The notes under the pieces were generated by a model. That model worked only from the letters and a program-made list of their open reading frames with translations, was not told where the DNA came from and ran no database searches. From Flaccisagitta enflata (taxonomy: Eukaryota; Chaetognatha; Sagittoidea; Aphragmophora): a stretch of DNA of 64,000 nt. Shown in pieces: positions 11,732 through 23,690 of the stretch (positions within the stretch are counted from its first letter, which is position 1; each line of letters starts with the position of its first letter). The position numbers were made by a program, and so were the translations under genes. Location of the stretch: assembly GCA_965153355.1 (NCBI GenBank), contig OZ231126.1, forward strand, positions 48,732,001 to 48,796,000. The letters run 5' to 3'.

Positions 11732-13150
11732 AAAAAGCGAAGATTATTCCTGGGTGGAGATGTGATCAAGTCAACATTTTAAGCCTGCTTCTGATAAGTC
11801 AGTTACTTATACAAGGATAAAATATTTTAGATATTTTGAAATTTTTATTTGAAATTAGGAATAGTTTTTTCTTAGAACTAAAAACTTGAAAGAATATTAA
11901 AAGAAATCTTGATCTTTACTCAGCAAAACTGGATGTAGAGGCTGAAAGTACATGTAGTTAGATCTCGCTATAAGATAAACGGAAATCCGCCTCTTAACGG
12001 ATATGAAATTATCGTCCCTTCATGACATTTTCTTTCAATTTCTTCATTAACAATGATGGAAATACATATAAAGATACCTCTTTAAAATAATCTTACTCTT
12101 TTTTAAGATTTTGTTTGAAAATTTTGCCAATTTAAGATCATTTTACTGTACAAAGCATGCAATTTGAAGACAGATTCTTCAAGATAGTATGAATGGGCTC
12201 ATATAGCAAATGGTGCAAAAAAGCGATGGAACAAGAGTGTCAAGATATGGTTCATGATGTCGTATATTTATAAATCTATACTTGCGCTATTAAACAAAAC
12301 GATAAATAGAATTTGGAAAAAAAAAAGATTATAAAGGTAGAATGATTTGAAAGACCCTTTGCATATTGACACACCTGACCCGATCATGACCAAAAGTCCC
12401 TGAATTCAATAAGATTAATGGCTATCAAACATGTCTACACTAGTAAGTCACTCAATCAAGATAATGCATTATCCATATATTATCGGTCACTGGTTTTCAG
12501 AACTTTGCCCTCATCACTGAAACTGAATGCAAGCCTAACTTAATGAGCAACAGCTTTATTCTCGACAAGAAGATATGAAGAAATAGTTCGCGTTCATTTT
12601 ACAAATCGCAACAGATTACGTCACACAAAACACGAAAATACCGATTTGCTGATATATTATACTACAAACGTGGTGGTTGATTAAGTAAATTCAATGTTAT
12701 TTATCATCTTGTTAAAATGACATTTGTACGCCGGAGAGATTAAGAGATCGGCAATGTCGGTAATTAGGGGAGACGCTGAGCTCATATGTTCCGCTTCGTG
12801 GTTTGGTCTCACATTGTACAGACCAATGGTTTGGTTTTGCTGAATTTAAGTCCCTGTGGGCAGCTACACGCGTATGCTCTCTTGTATGCACAGTATACGA
12901 AACGACGTTCGTCGAAGGGATGCACAACCGTTGTAAAGGGCTTCTTGCGTTTAAAGAAATGTTCGGAATTAATATAATGGTCGGTTGGGCGCTATCGACC
13001 GATTTTTTGGGGATAGCAGTTAATTAAGGAGGAGTGCGCTATCGGAGATTTGAGTCACCGCTTTCAGTTTCATTCTCTCATAGGAAGAAAGGGCGGGTTT
13101 CGTTTCGTGAGTGCGCGATCAGAGATCTTAGCCACCCCTTTTCACTCTCT
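11732..13150. other. Non-coding AT-rich interval
   Basis: No supported gene. The 3' part (13034-13150) contains a loose direct repeat (GTGCGCTATCGGAGATTTGAG / GTGCGCGATCAGAGATCTTAG). It is probably 3' flank or UTR of the minus-strand gene that ends at 13157. Confidence 0.5.
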
Positions 13151-13156
13151 CCCACT

Positions 13157-14317
13157 CTACCCCTCGGCGTCTTGTTTTTCTTCTCGAGGCCGGTAGATCT
13201 CGGATTCCTGATAACGCTGTGAGTCTTCCAACGCAAGCGGCTCAAACATACGCTTCTTGGACAGCATGATGTCCCTTCGTCGTTTCTTCACGTCGTCGCG
13301 CGCCAACACGAAAATGCCTAATCCCAAAGGGATCAGAATCGCCCACGCCGTAGTCACCTGAGGAGAGATCGTGACGTAAATATATATGGAAAGAGATAAA
13401 AAGAGGATCAAAAGAGGCTCAGTCAAAGATCTATCGATGTCGTCCATTGACGTGCGTGAAACTGATATTGATAAATGGGTTTCATTGCAAGAGAGTGAAT
13501 GCGCGTAGAAAGGTGTGAAGAGGGGCGGAAGGAAATGACGGAAGTGATGGGATTTAGTGGTCTAACAAAACGGTTTATTGACCCCTTTAGCGCCTTTTTG
13601 GGCAGCGGCCCCAAAGGGACAATTTCCTGAAGGATACAGGGGGAATTTCGAGAAGTCCGTCCGTCCATCCTTCCGTCCACCCCTTGGCCACAGGAGCCTC
13701 AATTTTGCAGTCTCAAGCCTAATTCTGGCCCACTAAGCCCTCAAATTAGCCCTTTCAGACCTCAATTTAGCCCTCGAGAGCTCAAATCAGCTCTCCAGAC
13801 CTCATATCTGCCCTCCAGACCTACAATCCACCCTCCTCAAATAAGCTCTTCAGGCTCAAAATTTGTCCTCTAGGCCTCAAGCCTGCCCCCCAAACTTCAA
13901 ATTTGCTAAATTCTTGACTAAATTCTTGACTAAATTCTTGACTAAATTCTTCCATCCCGACTTCAAATCCGCCTCAGGACGTCTCGAAATTCACCCCTGT
14001 GTCCTACAGGACATCGGCCCTTCGGGGCCGCCGCCCTGCTCTCACTCCACTACTTCACTTGATCACTCCAAGCAGGTCATCGGGTACCGCTGACCATGTG
14101 CGATCCTTGGATGACTAGTTAAATCTATTTGCAAAGTTTTCATTAAATAATGAACAAGAACAAGAAAGTTGGTTTAGCAGATGGAAAGATACATAAGGGC
14201 AGTAGGATCACCTACACAAAATCACCATTCCAGCTCTACATAGTACTTAAAAGTCATTACCTTAAAGATGGGACTCTGCCAGAATTTCTTCTTTGGCGCT
14301 AACCCAAATGGTTTCAT
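13157..14317 (-). CDS. Small single-pass membrane protein, 85 aa, two exons, family unknown
   Basis: Exon 1 is 14317-14261 and encodes MKPFGLAPKKKFWQSPIFK. It ends at AAG|GTAATG. Exon 2 is 13357-13157, opens after CTCTCCTCAG and ends at TAG. Both junctions are phase 0 and give an 85-residue protein. After a basic N-terminus (KKK) there is one hydrophobic segment, roughly residues 21-38 (TTAWAILIPLGLGIFVLA). A strongly basic RDDVKKRRRDIMLSKKR stretch follows, then an acidic/charged tail. The layout resembles tiny mitochondrial or ER inner-membrane proteins, but I do not recognise the family. The clean splice pair, GC-rich codons against AT-rich surroundings and exact phase match support a real gene. 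The intron holds the 13600-14036 element. Confidence 0.7.
13600..14036. mobile_element. Element with about 55-bp terminal inverted repeats and internal CCTCAAAT-type minisatellite
   Basis: Left GGGCAGCGGCCCCAAAGGGA...CCTGAAGGATACAGGGG pairs with right CCCCTGTGTCCTACAGGAC...CGGGGCCGCCGCCC. The interior has degenerate 20-21 bp units of the CTCAAATTAGCCCTTTCAGAC type and a short TAAATTCTTGAC repeat. It lies in the intron of the small membrane-protein gene. Confidence 0.75.
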
Positions 14318-14319
14318 GA

Positions 14320-16020
14320 TTCATTGAAACGAGTACAATTCTATCTGATTGAAGTGGGCGAAAACAATCTTGTTAAACACAAATTTGATCTGCCTATCAC
14401 CAATATCATCAGATTCACCAAAGCTAGGCCATCGCCTTGTCCATCGGTTCCTCTGCAAACGGATGAGGATGAAATAAGGTACAGGAAAAGGGTAACAGGG
14501 TAAGACTAGGTCACTTTGCAAAAAACAATTCAAATAATCAGGGGTGTATAAGGTTGAGTATCCCCTAACCTGTGGGGGAGGGGAATAAATCAATAAAATC
14601 AAAGGGTTTGGAGAAAGAGAAGAAAATCAAAGGGTGGAAAAAATAAATTCTTTGAAGATTTTACACCTTTAACAATTCAAAAAAAAGTATTTGACTATTA
14701 TAACACTATTTTGCACTATTCTGACCATATTTAATGTTTGATGTTCTTATACTATATGGGATATTAAATCAAATAATTTTTCGACCCTGCAGGAAAGGAA
14801 ATAAAAGACTAAAGGAGGGGGAAGAAATCAAAGGCCGCTTAACTTTATACACCCCTGCAATTCATCAATGCCAAAATCAATCCATCAACGAGAAATAAAA
14901 GCTGCAGTATCTATCCAATCAACTTAATTCACCATAAGAGCTTAGCTGGTGAAAACAGAACATGTAGCAAATATCACAAAACTATCCAATCTAGTGCATT
15001 CACCATAGAATGAAAAGTAGAAAGGAGTGCACCGGCAAGAGGCATAAAACATTTAGACCGACATAAGAAACACCATCTTAGCTAAGATCTAGCATGGCAA
15101 CACTGCACCGAGACTGAGTCAAAAAACAAATTAAATGCAAGCATAGTCCATTAGTCTAACTTAAAAAAATCTTAGTGAAGTTTGTTTCAAAAACTAATAA
15201 AGCAATGATGCAATCGATGCTGTTATTGATATAACCCCTGTAAAATTGTACTTCATTAAAACATTTTCTCACGCCCCCCGTGTCGCCATACTACTACCAA
15301 TAAAGGCGGCTCTCGCTTACCGGAAAAAAGTCGTAAATCGAAGTCTTTCTTTCACTGCAGGTTCTTCTGTCTGCATTTTATGATATCTGTTTGACTGCCT
15401 GCCTGTTTTTGTCATTCAATCTGTCTCTCTGCGTCTCTTTCTTGGTCTACCTTTGTCTTAGAGTGGGTATGTATGAGTATATATGTATATGTGTGTGTGT
15501 GTGTGTATGTATGTGTATGCACACAAAAGTTACGGTCAATACGTATGACATCATGACTCCTCTATAGTTTCATAATAAAGTTTCAAAATATTATCAATCA
15601 AAAATCTCAATTTTCGCAAAAATGCAAAATGATAAGAAAAAATAAATGAGAGAAGAAAAAACACATTTTTTATGGGAAAAACACATATACTTGTTTTTGT
15701 TACAAAAACAGGAATTTTCGTCAAATTTTGACAGGACATCATTCAGCTGTGAGAAAGAAATGCATTTTTTCTTTTCTTATCGTAATTGACCATATGTGCA
15801 ATGACACTAAAATTTCAAAAAAACATTAAAAAATTCATAGCGCCATTTGAAAGAGGAAAATAAGCTCTTTCTTTGCTATGAATATCAAAAAATGTATCAT
15901 CCCACCCCTAAAACTGTCCAACTTTCTAAAATTGCCCTGAACCAAAAATGGAAAACTTTATTTCTCCCCTACGCTTCAAAAAGTCGAATTACGTAATTCG
16001 ACTTTTTTCCAACAACAACA
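14320..16020. other. Non-coding interval upstream of the small gene
   Basis: AT-rich with no supported ORF. It contains a reverse family E fragment at about 15295-15336, a short GT run at 15490-15505, and a palindrome AAAAAGTCGAATTACGTAAT continuing TCGACTTTTT at 15978-16006. Confidence 0.5.
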
Positions 16021-16184
16021 CTTCTTAACATCCTTAAAAGCTCGTTTCAAAGAAGTTCGACGAATAATATCGCAGACGCCGACAAAGTAGAAAATGACGC
16101 TAAGCGCATTTCAAAGAGGAAATGCATTGTGACTGGTCGAGTCTATCAATGTTTCTCCTCAAAAAAGCTCGATTTCCTTCCGTG

Positions 16185-17396
16185 TCAGGATCCGCCGAAA
16201 TTGAGGACGCTTGGGTCGAAAGGTTGTCCTCTGAAGGGCGAGCCTTCCGAGTCCCAGCCGGATTTGAGTTGATCCATGAGTTTGAGTTGGTCGCTCGTCG
16301 GTTTGCCTTGTTCCTTCTGCATCTGGTCAAACTTGAGTTTGTTGACGGTGGCCAAAGATTCGTCGTCCAATTCTTCCAACGGCCGAGAACAATCGATTGA
16401 CTTCAATTCGATTTCCGGCTCGTCTGATATGAATGGACAAGGACGTAAAACTTAAAAGTAATATTGCTAATTGTTGTAATTCAAATAGAATGATCTTTAC
16501 TTCTCGACATGTACACACTAACCGATGAAACATGCGTCCCACCATCTTTCTTGTATCTTCTCAAGACTGACGTGCACGTGATCGCCTGGGACCATTGTCC
16601 ACAAACTGTTGGTAGGATGCACTTTCCACTTGAGGGCGTTGTCGACCAGCGTCACGTATTTGCCGTCTTCCAAGACTTCGACCTTGACCCGATCTTCTTT
16701 GATTTCTACACGGACTTGTTTTCCCTACAGAAAATAAACGGCCCGTCAATGACACTATCCGACATCATTTGACATATCTGAAGACCAGTCATCAAAGCTA
16801 AATGTAAGTGTCGGTCAACCCTAAAATTCCCAACAACCTTCTTCACGGATTTATCGACTTTGACCCTGAGGTCGAGATCTTTGATGGTCTGGCCCCAAGA
16901 GTATCGATCCCTCACAGCGCCGTTGTACGAGTCGGCATTGCTCTGAAATTCGGACGGAGGAACTTCCTCTTCTCGGACGGCAAGAGGCGGGGCAGATGGT
17001 GTCGCAGGGGGCGGGGAGTTGGAGGAAGAAGAGGAAGTTACTTCCGGCTCGACGGTTGGGGTTGAGTAGGCAGTGGCGTTATTGTTTGTGGATGAGATAG
17101 CTTCGACATCGTTCGCGTCTTTCGGAGTCACGGTGGGAGCTGGAGCGGTAACTGGCAATGAAGGCGGCGCCGTCGATTTGGTTTCCAGCATCATCGTTGG
17201 CATCGACTCCACCGGCGCGACCACCGCCTTTCCACTCTTCTTGGCTTTCGCGGCGGCGATGGCATCTTCGACCATTTTCCTCTCGGCGGGGTAAAGAGAG
17301 AATGATTTGTCCTCGAAGGACCTGAAGGATTCCATGATTTTGGCGCGGGCGACGCCGGGAGGAAAGCCAAATTGACCGCTGGGATCGGGCATGATC
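16185..17396 (-). CDS. NUDCD3: NudC domain-containing protein 3 (three C-terminal coding exons)
   Basis: Exons on the minus strand are 17396-16838, 16724-16523 and 16423-16185 (TGA), joined in phases 0 and 1. The product covers about 332 residues. In order: the NUDC_N-type end (QFGFPPGVARAKIMESFRSF); a low-complexity acidic/Ser-Pro linker; DSYNGAVRDRYSWGQ opening the CS (p23-like) domain; KKGKQVRVEIKEDRVKVEV and SLWTMVPGDHVHVSLEK within it; ERWWDACF closing it; then the tail QGKPTSDQLK and GWDSEGSPFRGQPFDP. These blocks match animal NUDCD3 throughout. The family stabilises dynein intermediate chain and works with Hsp90 in the cytosol. Exon 17396 opens with the last base of a split codon, so a first exon for roughly the N-terminal 45 residues must lie upstream. 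I could not find it. The donor after exon 1 here (AAG|GTTGTT) is weak, but the homology across the junction is exact. Confidence 0.92.
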
Positions 17397-17559
17397 CTGA
17401 CAGATGGAAAGGAATAAAAAAGTTTGGGTATTGATTACGTTTCTCATCAACATCAATTACGCAAGTGCCTAGTAATCATTCTCATCATTACCCTCCTCCA
17501 CCTCAATGGATATCGTCTTCTATCGTCATCACAATCATCAACACTATCATCAGGGGTAG

Positions 17560-18115
17560 GAAAGCTAAAACAATTTTAAACGGTTTGAAATTTTTTAAAA
17601 ATTTTTTGGAAATTTAAAAAGTAAAAAAGTTGAAAAAAAGTTGAAAAAGGTTAAAAGTTAAAAAAACTTAAAAAAACTTAAAAAAACTTAAAAAAGGTTA
17701 AAAACAGTTTTAAAAAAATTTAACTAAGTGTCAGGTTTTTCTGAAATTGGTTTAAAATATTTAAAAAAAGTTAAAAAGGTTAAAAAAGATTTGGAATTCA
17801 TTCTTGCATATTTTTTCAAAAAGCTTCAAAGTGGTTAAAAAAGGTTAAAAACAAGGCCAAGTAGGCCAATAAGGTTCGACGTGAGGATCGTTGAACGAAT
17901 GCGTTACCCGACAGACCGACCAACCGACGGACACAGCCAGTTACAGAGGTGCTTTGTCGCACCTTAAAATTAAAAAGCCTGAAAAAATTAAACGGGGCAG
18001 GTCACAAGCGTTCATAAGTTGTTTTTTTTTTAATTAAAAAGTTTAAAAAAATTTTTAAAAGTTTTAAAAAAATTTAAAAAAATTTAAAAAATTCAATTTT
18101 TTTAAAAAAAATCAA
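17560..18115. repeat. AT-rich simple sequence (GTTAAAAA / TTTAAAAA)
   Basis: Irregular repeats of AAAAAGTTAAAAA and AAATTTAAAAAA. A family C element (17851-17969) is embedded. Beyond it, 18152-18236 is a hairpin built from GAAAAGCTCAACTTTGAGC. Confidence 0.7.
17851..17969 (+). mobile_element. Helentron-like element, family C (complete)
   Basis: Starts ACAAGGCCAAGTAGGCCAAT, then AAGGTTCGACGTG. It has a GACCGACCAACCGACGGACA tract and ends with hairpin GGTGCTTTGTCGCACCTTAAAA (stem GGTGC/GCACC). At 119 bp it is the shortest complete copy. Confidence 0.75.
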
Positions 18116-18842
18116 CCAGATAAATTATTTCTCTTCCCTCCTTCATTTTAAGCTCAAAGTTGAGCTTTTCAAGATTGGCTGTAGCTCTAAATCATTAAAG
18201 ACTCTATCTTGAAAAGCTCAACTTTGAGCTTTTAAAAAGCACAGAAATGAGCTTTTTGAGTTGGTTATCTAGCAAAAAAGCTCAAAAAGCTTAATTCTGG
18301 GCTTTTCTTTATTGATTTATTTATTTTGGCCTATATTTTGAAGACTTGTAAGGAATTTGACAATCTAAATGAATTCCTCGCCCCAAAATCTATCCATGAG
18401 TGAAAAATGAAAAAATCAAAGAGTGCCATATTCATGATTTTCACCTCTCAATTTTTCTTCAATCGAAAAAAATGATAAAAATCCATACCTACTCCCCAAT
18501 TTTTCTCCACCACTTATTTGTTGCCCAAACATTCTCTCAGAAAAAAAGAAATTAAGCCCACTCAATGGGGATATATGGTCGTGAAATTAAGAAAAAAACG
18601 CTAAAAAAGCAAAAGCTCAGAATTGAGCTTTTCAAGAGAGATCTCCAGCTGTATAGAGTCGCGTGGGAATAGTGTTAGCTAAAAATCTTACGGACTGACA
18701 GACTGATGGACCATTTCTGAAAAAAGTAGAGATTTGCTACTCTTTAACGTATTTCATAATTGAAAAATATTGGTCTCATTTTGGATTCGGTCTGAAATTT
18801 CTATGGGGACTTTGTAATTTTTTGAGCTGCCATACATCCATG

Positions 18843-18992
<150 letters not shown>

Positions 18993-19056
18993 TGTGTATC
19001 GCAGATAATTTTTTGAGTCATACACCCATTCTGCACTACTCAAGTTCATAATTCGT

Positions 19057-19061
19057 TGTTT

Positions 19062-19103
<42 letters not shown>

Positions 19104-19307
19104 TTATTGTTTTTGTTGTTTTGTTGTTGTTGTTGTTGTTGTTGTTTTTATTGTTTTTGTTGTTTTTGATGTTGTTGTTTTTATTGTTTTTGTTGTTGTT
19201 GTTGTTTTTGTTTTTGTTTTTGTTTTTGTTTTTGTTGTTGTTGTTGTTGTTTTTGTTGTTTTTGTTGTTTTTGTTGTTGTTTTTGTTGCTGTTGTTGTTG
19301 TTGTTGT
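19057..19307. repeat. (TTG)n microsatellite
   Basis: TTG repeats mixed with TTTTTG units over 250 bases. Its leucine/phenylalanine reading frame is an artefact of composition. Confidence 0.95.
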
Positions 19308-19472
19308 ACAGTCAAATTAGGCTCAAACGTTAACGCGTTTATAACAAAAATCAGCCCTTAAAAACTAGGGATGTGGTGGCAGAAAAATTATGCCGCTTTC
19401 AGCCTATGTACTGTGACTACCGTCCCGCAAAATTCCCGATTCTGGCCTTTCATGTGCGTTGTTGCACATCTT

Positions 19473-20221
19473 CAGTACAATGGGAGCAAAAACGACCTCG
19501 ACTGGAGGATAGATTATAAATATCTTAATTCTATTTGATTTATAAAAGATTTAGATTCATGCTAATTAAAAGTTGCTCCATTGCTTGAATATGTTAACTT
19601 TTCTTATCCTTTAACTTAACTTGACTTCATCAGGACTTTTTTTTTGAAAGTTCTAACCTAGCCTATCAGATTGAGCTAAAAATTTATGTTATTTAAAAAA
19701 ATAGCTGATTTGAACTATTTTTACAGGTTTTACAGTTACAGTGGAGCTTCACTAGAGCGCACTCGCTAATAAGACATGCCCGCCTATAAGGCATACAACT
19801 TGCATTCCCATGAGAAATTTTGTAGTTATTTTCATATTGGCTATAAGGCAGCTTCACTATAAGACATAATTAAGCCCAGTCCCTTGGAATGCGCTCTAGT
19901 GAAGTGTAACTGTATTTCTCAAACAGAACAATTATGTAAATTAGAATCTGGGCAAAGCTTTAAACAGGCATAAAACCTATAGAAATAGTCTGATTAAGCT
20001 TATTCTTTTTTTTTTAATTCTAAAAAATTTTCTGCCCAATTTGATAAAGTAGGTTGAACATTGAAAAATGAAGTCCGGATGAAGTCAAGTCATGAGTTAA
20101 AGAATGAGCGAATGAGCGAATATATTCAAGCAATAAAGCAATAGTTAATTAGTATACATCTCAATTTTTTCATGAATCAAATAAAAATAAGATACTTGAA
20201 ATCTATCCTCCCATCGTACTG
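19473..20221. mobile_element. Foldback MITE, CAGTACGATGGGAGCAAT family (older copy)
   Basis: Left CAGTACAATGGGAGC and right CCCATCGTACTG are inverted, with matching inner arms (ACTTGACTTCATC / GATGAAGTCAAGT). It is homologous to 39275-39856. Inside, 19737-19912 is a second inverted pair (CAGTGGAGCTTCACTAGAGCGC against GCGCTCTAGTGAAGTGTAACTG), probably another inserted MITE. Confidence 0.65.
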
Positions 20222-20490
20222 TTTAAGGGGTCAACTCTGTCCGTCGTTTGATTGGTCTGTTGGTCCAGTGGGTCAGACGTGTTTCTTCATGCCGGTCACC
20301 ATTCATGCCTTCCCGTTTTAATCCATTCATTCATTTGTTCATTTTTCAATTCATCCATTCATCATCTATTCATTAATTTCAAAATTTTCATTCACCAATT
20401 GTTGATCAGCGAGGCCGTTACTTGGCCTTGTTTGAACCTAAATAACCTGGGGTTACAACGTTGACGTGTGAGCAGGGACAAACAGGCCTT

Positions 20491-20522
20491 CACACACAGA
20501 CACACACACACACACACACACA

Positions 20523-20590
<68 letters not shown>

Positions 20591-20608
20591 CACACACACA
20601 CACACACA

Positions 20609-20693
<85 letters not shown>
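20491..20693. repeat. (CA)n microsatellite
   Basis: CA run of about 200 bases with a few CAGACA and CTCTCA interruptions. Confidence 0.95.
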
Positions 20694-20694
<1 letters not shown>

Positions 20695-20832
20695 ATACCC
20701 TTGAAGGATAGAATCGAGGTCAAGCTTGAAATGTAATCGCCGGGCATTCTAATCCAAGCTACTGACTACTGAGTGGTAAAACAATATCCCTTGCTACACC
20801 ACTAAAAATAACGAAGACAGCATGCTTGCATG

Positions 20833-20835
<3 letters not shown>

Positions 20836-20884
<49 letters not shown>

Positions 20885-20890
20885 CGTGCA
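20836..20890. repeat. (GT)n microsatellite
   Basis: Short GT run framed by GCATGC motifs. Confidence 0.9.
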
Positions 20891-21017
20891 TGTCTGAGGC
20901 CATTAGGGATGTCTCGTAGTAGGTCCGAATACATGTGATCGAGTGAAGCTTTAGGATGGACAAATTGTAGAATCCAAGTGCGTCAGGTCCTCTTTTTTTC
21001 TCTCTCTTTTTTACACA

Positions 21018-21020
<3 letters not shown>

Positions 21021-21113
<93 letters not shown>
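21021..21113. repeat. (CT)n microsatellite
   Basis: Pure CT run directly left of the nested transposon cluster at 21140-22105. Confidence 0.95.
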
Positions 21114-21116
<3 letters not shown>

Positions 21117-21238
21117 TGAACAACGATGTACTATCTTTTTTTGTCGCGGACACGCGACACTACACCTTGCCGTGTTGATCGCTATGTTTACTCTCGGTCC
21201 GTTCATCTCATTTTTGAATTCCAAGCGGTTTTGGCATA

Positions 21239-22051
21239 CTACCTAGGACATAAGTCTACGTTCACTTGGACCAAAAACTCATTTAATCATGAAATAATGA
21301 TAAATCAATTCATATCATGGTTTAAATACTTTATTTAACTTCCAGCTGTGGTAAAGCCTGCTTCTATAGACCACTGTAATGATTTGAAAAGCTTCTGAAG
21401 GATCTTTTGCCAGACCTTGCCACCAAACATTTTTTTGCGATTTATGTCAGTCCCTACAGAGTCATAGATTGTCCTTCATGTCTTAATGATCCAGAAATTC
21501 TTTGGGAGAAGAAGTAATGGGGAATCAAGTTAGTTGCCCTTAACTTTTTTCAGCCTCTGGCTTTAGTTCAGTCAAATCTTTTATCTCTAGACAAGTAAGT
21601 GTATGACGTGACAGATAGCACAAGAAAACTATTCAATTCATTTCTCAATTTTCAAAAGTGACGAGCAATCTTTAAACTGCTCTCATTTCTAAACGCTTTG
21701 AGCTACCAGGATGGGAATGGACTCAAATGAAAGATTTTTTGAAGCCCTTTCTTAATCTCACCAATTTTTAGTCGCGTGCTACGCGACTACAACCCGCTTT
21801 GTCGGTCCGTCCGTCGGTCCGTTGGTCCGTCGGTCCATCCGTCGGTCCGTCCGTCACACTTTACTTTTTTGGTTTTTTTGCGGTCTTTGGCCTCACTGCT
21901 CCTGCCCAAATGATTGAGTGACCTCAAATACAGCCCCTGCCCACCTGCACGCGACTGGGGTAGCTGTGTATCCGGCCTTGTTCTTATTTATCTTTAACAA
22001 AATTGTAGTTATTGATGTTTGTAGGTGAACGTAGACTTATGTCCTAGGTAG
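21239..22051. mobile_element. MITE with 27-bp terminal inverted repeats and TA duplication
   Basis: Ends are CTACCTAGGACATAAGTCTA and its reverse complement, continuing to CGTTCAC / GTGAACG. They are flanked by TA on both sides. It is inserted in the family A element at 21140-22105 and itself contains another family A element (21765-21982). Confidence 0.85.
21765..21982 (-). mobile_element. Helentron-like element, family A (complete)
   Basis: The minus strand runs from ACAAGGCCGGATACACAGCT through CCCAGTCGCGTGCAGGTGGG and a GGAC/CGAC-rich tract to the hairpin AGTCGCGTAGCACGCGACTAAAAA. It is one of the clearest copies. Confidence 0.85.
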
Positions 22052-22132
22052 TAACTGCCCCTGCTCAACCTTCCGCGACTGGTTTGCCGTGTATCTGACC
22101 TTGTTACTTTCGAAGTTGATTATCGATGATTA

Positions 22133-23077
22133 TTGATGGCGCACTATGCGCCAATATGACACCAAAATCCACTATGGGCTCAATTAAAGCAAAAAACTTT
22201 AAAAGTCAAATAATATTTTATTTAAGATAAATCAATGGAAAATATAATTGAATCTGTAAAAGGGCAATTCTGAAATATCAATTAAGCATTTATTTTATAT
22301 TGCTGTTTTTGCTAAGTTGATAGGATCAGTATTTTAGCATTCATTAGCACTTTCTTATCAGATGCAAAATTTTTCTAAATTCTAAAAAAGATGCATATCA
22401 AAATTTTTTGAAAAAAAAATATTTCTCTCATTGAAAACTTTTTCTGCATAAAAATTTTTTGCATGAATTTTTTTTTACATCTAAAATTTTTTTGCAAAAC
22501 AAAATGTTTTGCATCAAAATTTTTTTTTTTTTTTACATCAAAAATTTTTACTATGACAAAATTTCGACATAAGAATTCTTGTCATCGGTCAAATTTATTT
22601 CAAAAAATTTTTGCAACAAATTTTTTTTTGCATTCAAAATTTTTTTTTGCATCAAAAATTTTTTTTATAAAAAATTTTAGCATGAAAATTTTTTTTTTCA
22701 TCAAATATTTTTCTCTTTAGGAAAAGAATTTTCTTATCAAATATTTTTTAAAATTTTTTTTGCATTAAATTTTTTTTAGCATCAAATTTTTTCTGCATCA
22801 ATTTTTTTTTGCATCAAATTTTTTACATGAAGATTTTAAACAGTAAAGAAAATCTATTATATTTACAATAAAAACATTTGATGAAGATTGAAAATATTTG
22901 TTCTGAACAGTCTTAAGCCTGCACTATTTAGGGTTTTATCTCATAATTAACATAACATTTTTGAAAAAAAACTTTAATTGTTTTTTCCTAAACATTATTA
23001 TTTGATTTTTGTTTAATTTTGGTATAATTGAGCGAATAGTGCGTTTTGTGTCATTACGGCGCATAGTGGGCCATCAA
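22133..23077. mobile_element. Element with imperfect 60-bp terminal inverted repeats
   Basis: Left TTGATGGCGCACTATGCGCC and right GGCGCATAGTGGGCCATCAA are inverted. GACACCAAAATCCACTAT and GCTCAATT follow in both arms. The middle (22370-22830) is a run of AAAATTTTTTTGCATC-like units. No transposase ORF. Confidence 0.65.
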
Positions 23078-23485
23078 ATCCACGGCATTGGCGACAATCA
23101 ACGTCGAAAGCAAAAACGTTAAAATTCGTAGTTCAACAAGATATGAATATACTGCAGAGAGAGAGAGAAGAAAGAGAGAAAGAGAGAGAGAAAGACAGGC
23201 AAAGAGAAGGAGAAAGAGAGAGAGAGCTAAATATAGGATTTTTTGTTGAAGAATTAGTGTATTTCATTTCCATGGAAGCACGACAACAGAATTTTATCAA
23301 TGATTTCCCATTTCACTGAAGCACGAACTTCAAAAAGGCCAGTTATGTTTTTTTCCACTGAAGCACACCGTCGTGCTTCAGTGAAAAACTATTTAACTTA
23401 AGCACGAATTACGTGCTTAAGTGGATGCCCCCTCTGCCACAGTCCCGTAGCGGCCTTGAAACAATCATCTGTGTTTTCATCTACA

Positions 23486-23580
23486 GCAAGGCCGTACACA
23501 CTTCCCTTAAGTCGCGGGCGGGTGGGCAGGAGCGGAAACAAATGTGACGGACCGAATGACCGACCGACCAACACGGCAAA
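23486..23580 (+). mobile_element. Partial Helentron-like element
   Basis: Contains AAGGCCGTACACAC, then AAGTCGCGGGCGGGTGGGCAGG and a GACCGACC-type tract. The end hairpin is absent. It lies just downstream of the last found protease exon. Confidence 0.45.
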
Positions 23581-23690
23581 TTCCTTCAATCCTTCAATGC
23601 CAACGCTTTATTCGTTACGGTCCATCATTTAAAGACAAGACGTAAGTTGACAACTGGTAAATAGTCCGCGTAAAACCAAACGGTTCTTAC

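Larger units (their letters stand above)
21140..22105 (-). mobile_element. Helentron-like element, family A, split by a MITE
   Basis: The hairpin end (GTCGCGGACACGCGAC) is at 21140-21160. The other end (CTTCCGCGACTGG...GTATCTGACCTTGTT) is at 22070-22105. The two halves join at ...TTGGCATA | CTGCCCCTG once 21239-22051 is removed. The intact copy at 44446-44591 has an equivalent uninterrupted sequence (TTTGCATTACTGCTCCTG). Confidence 0.7.
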
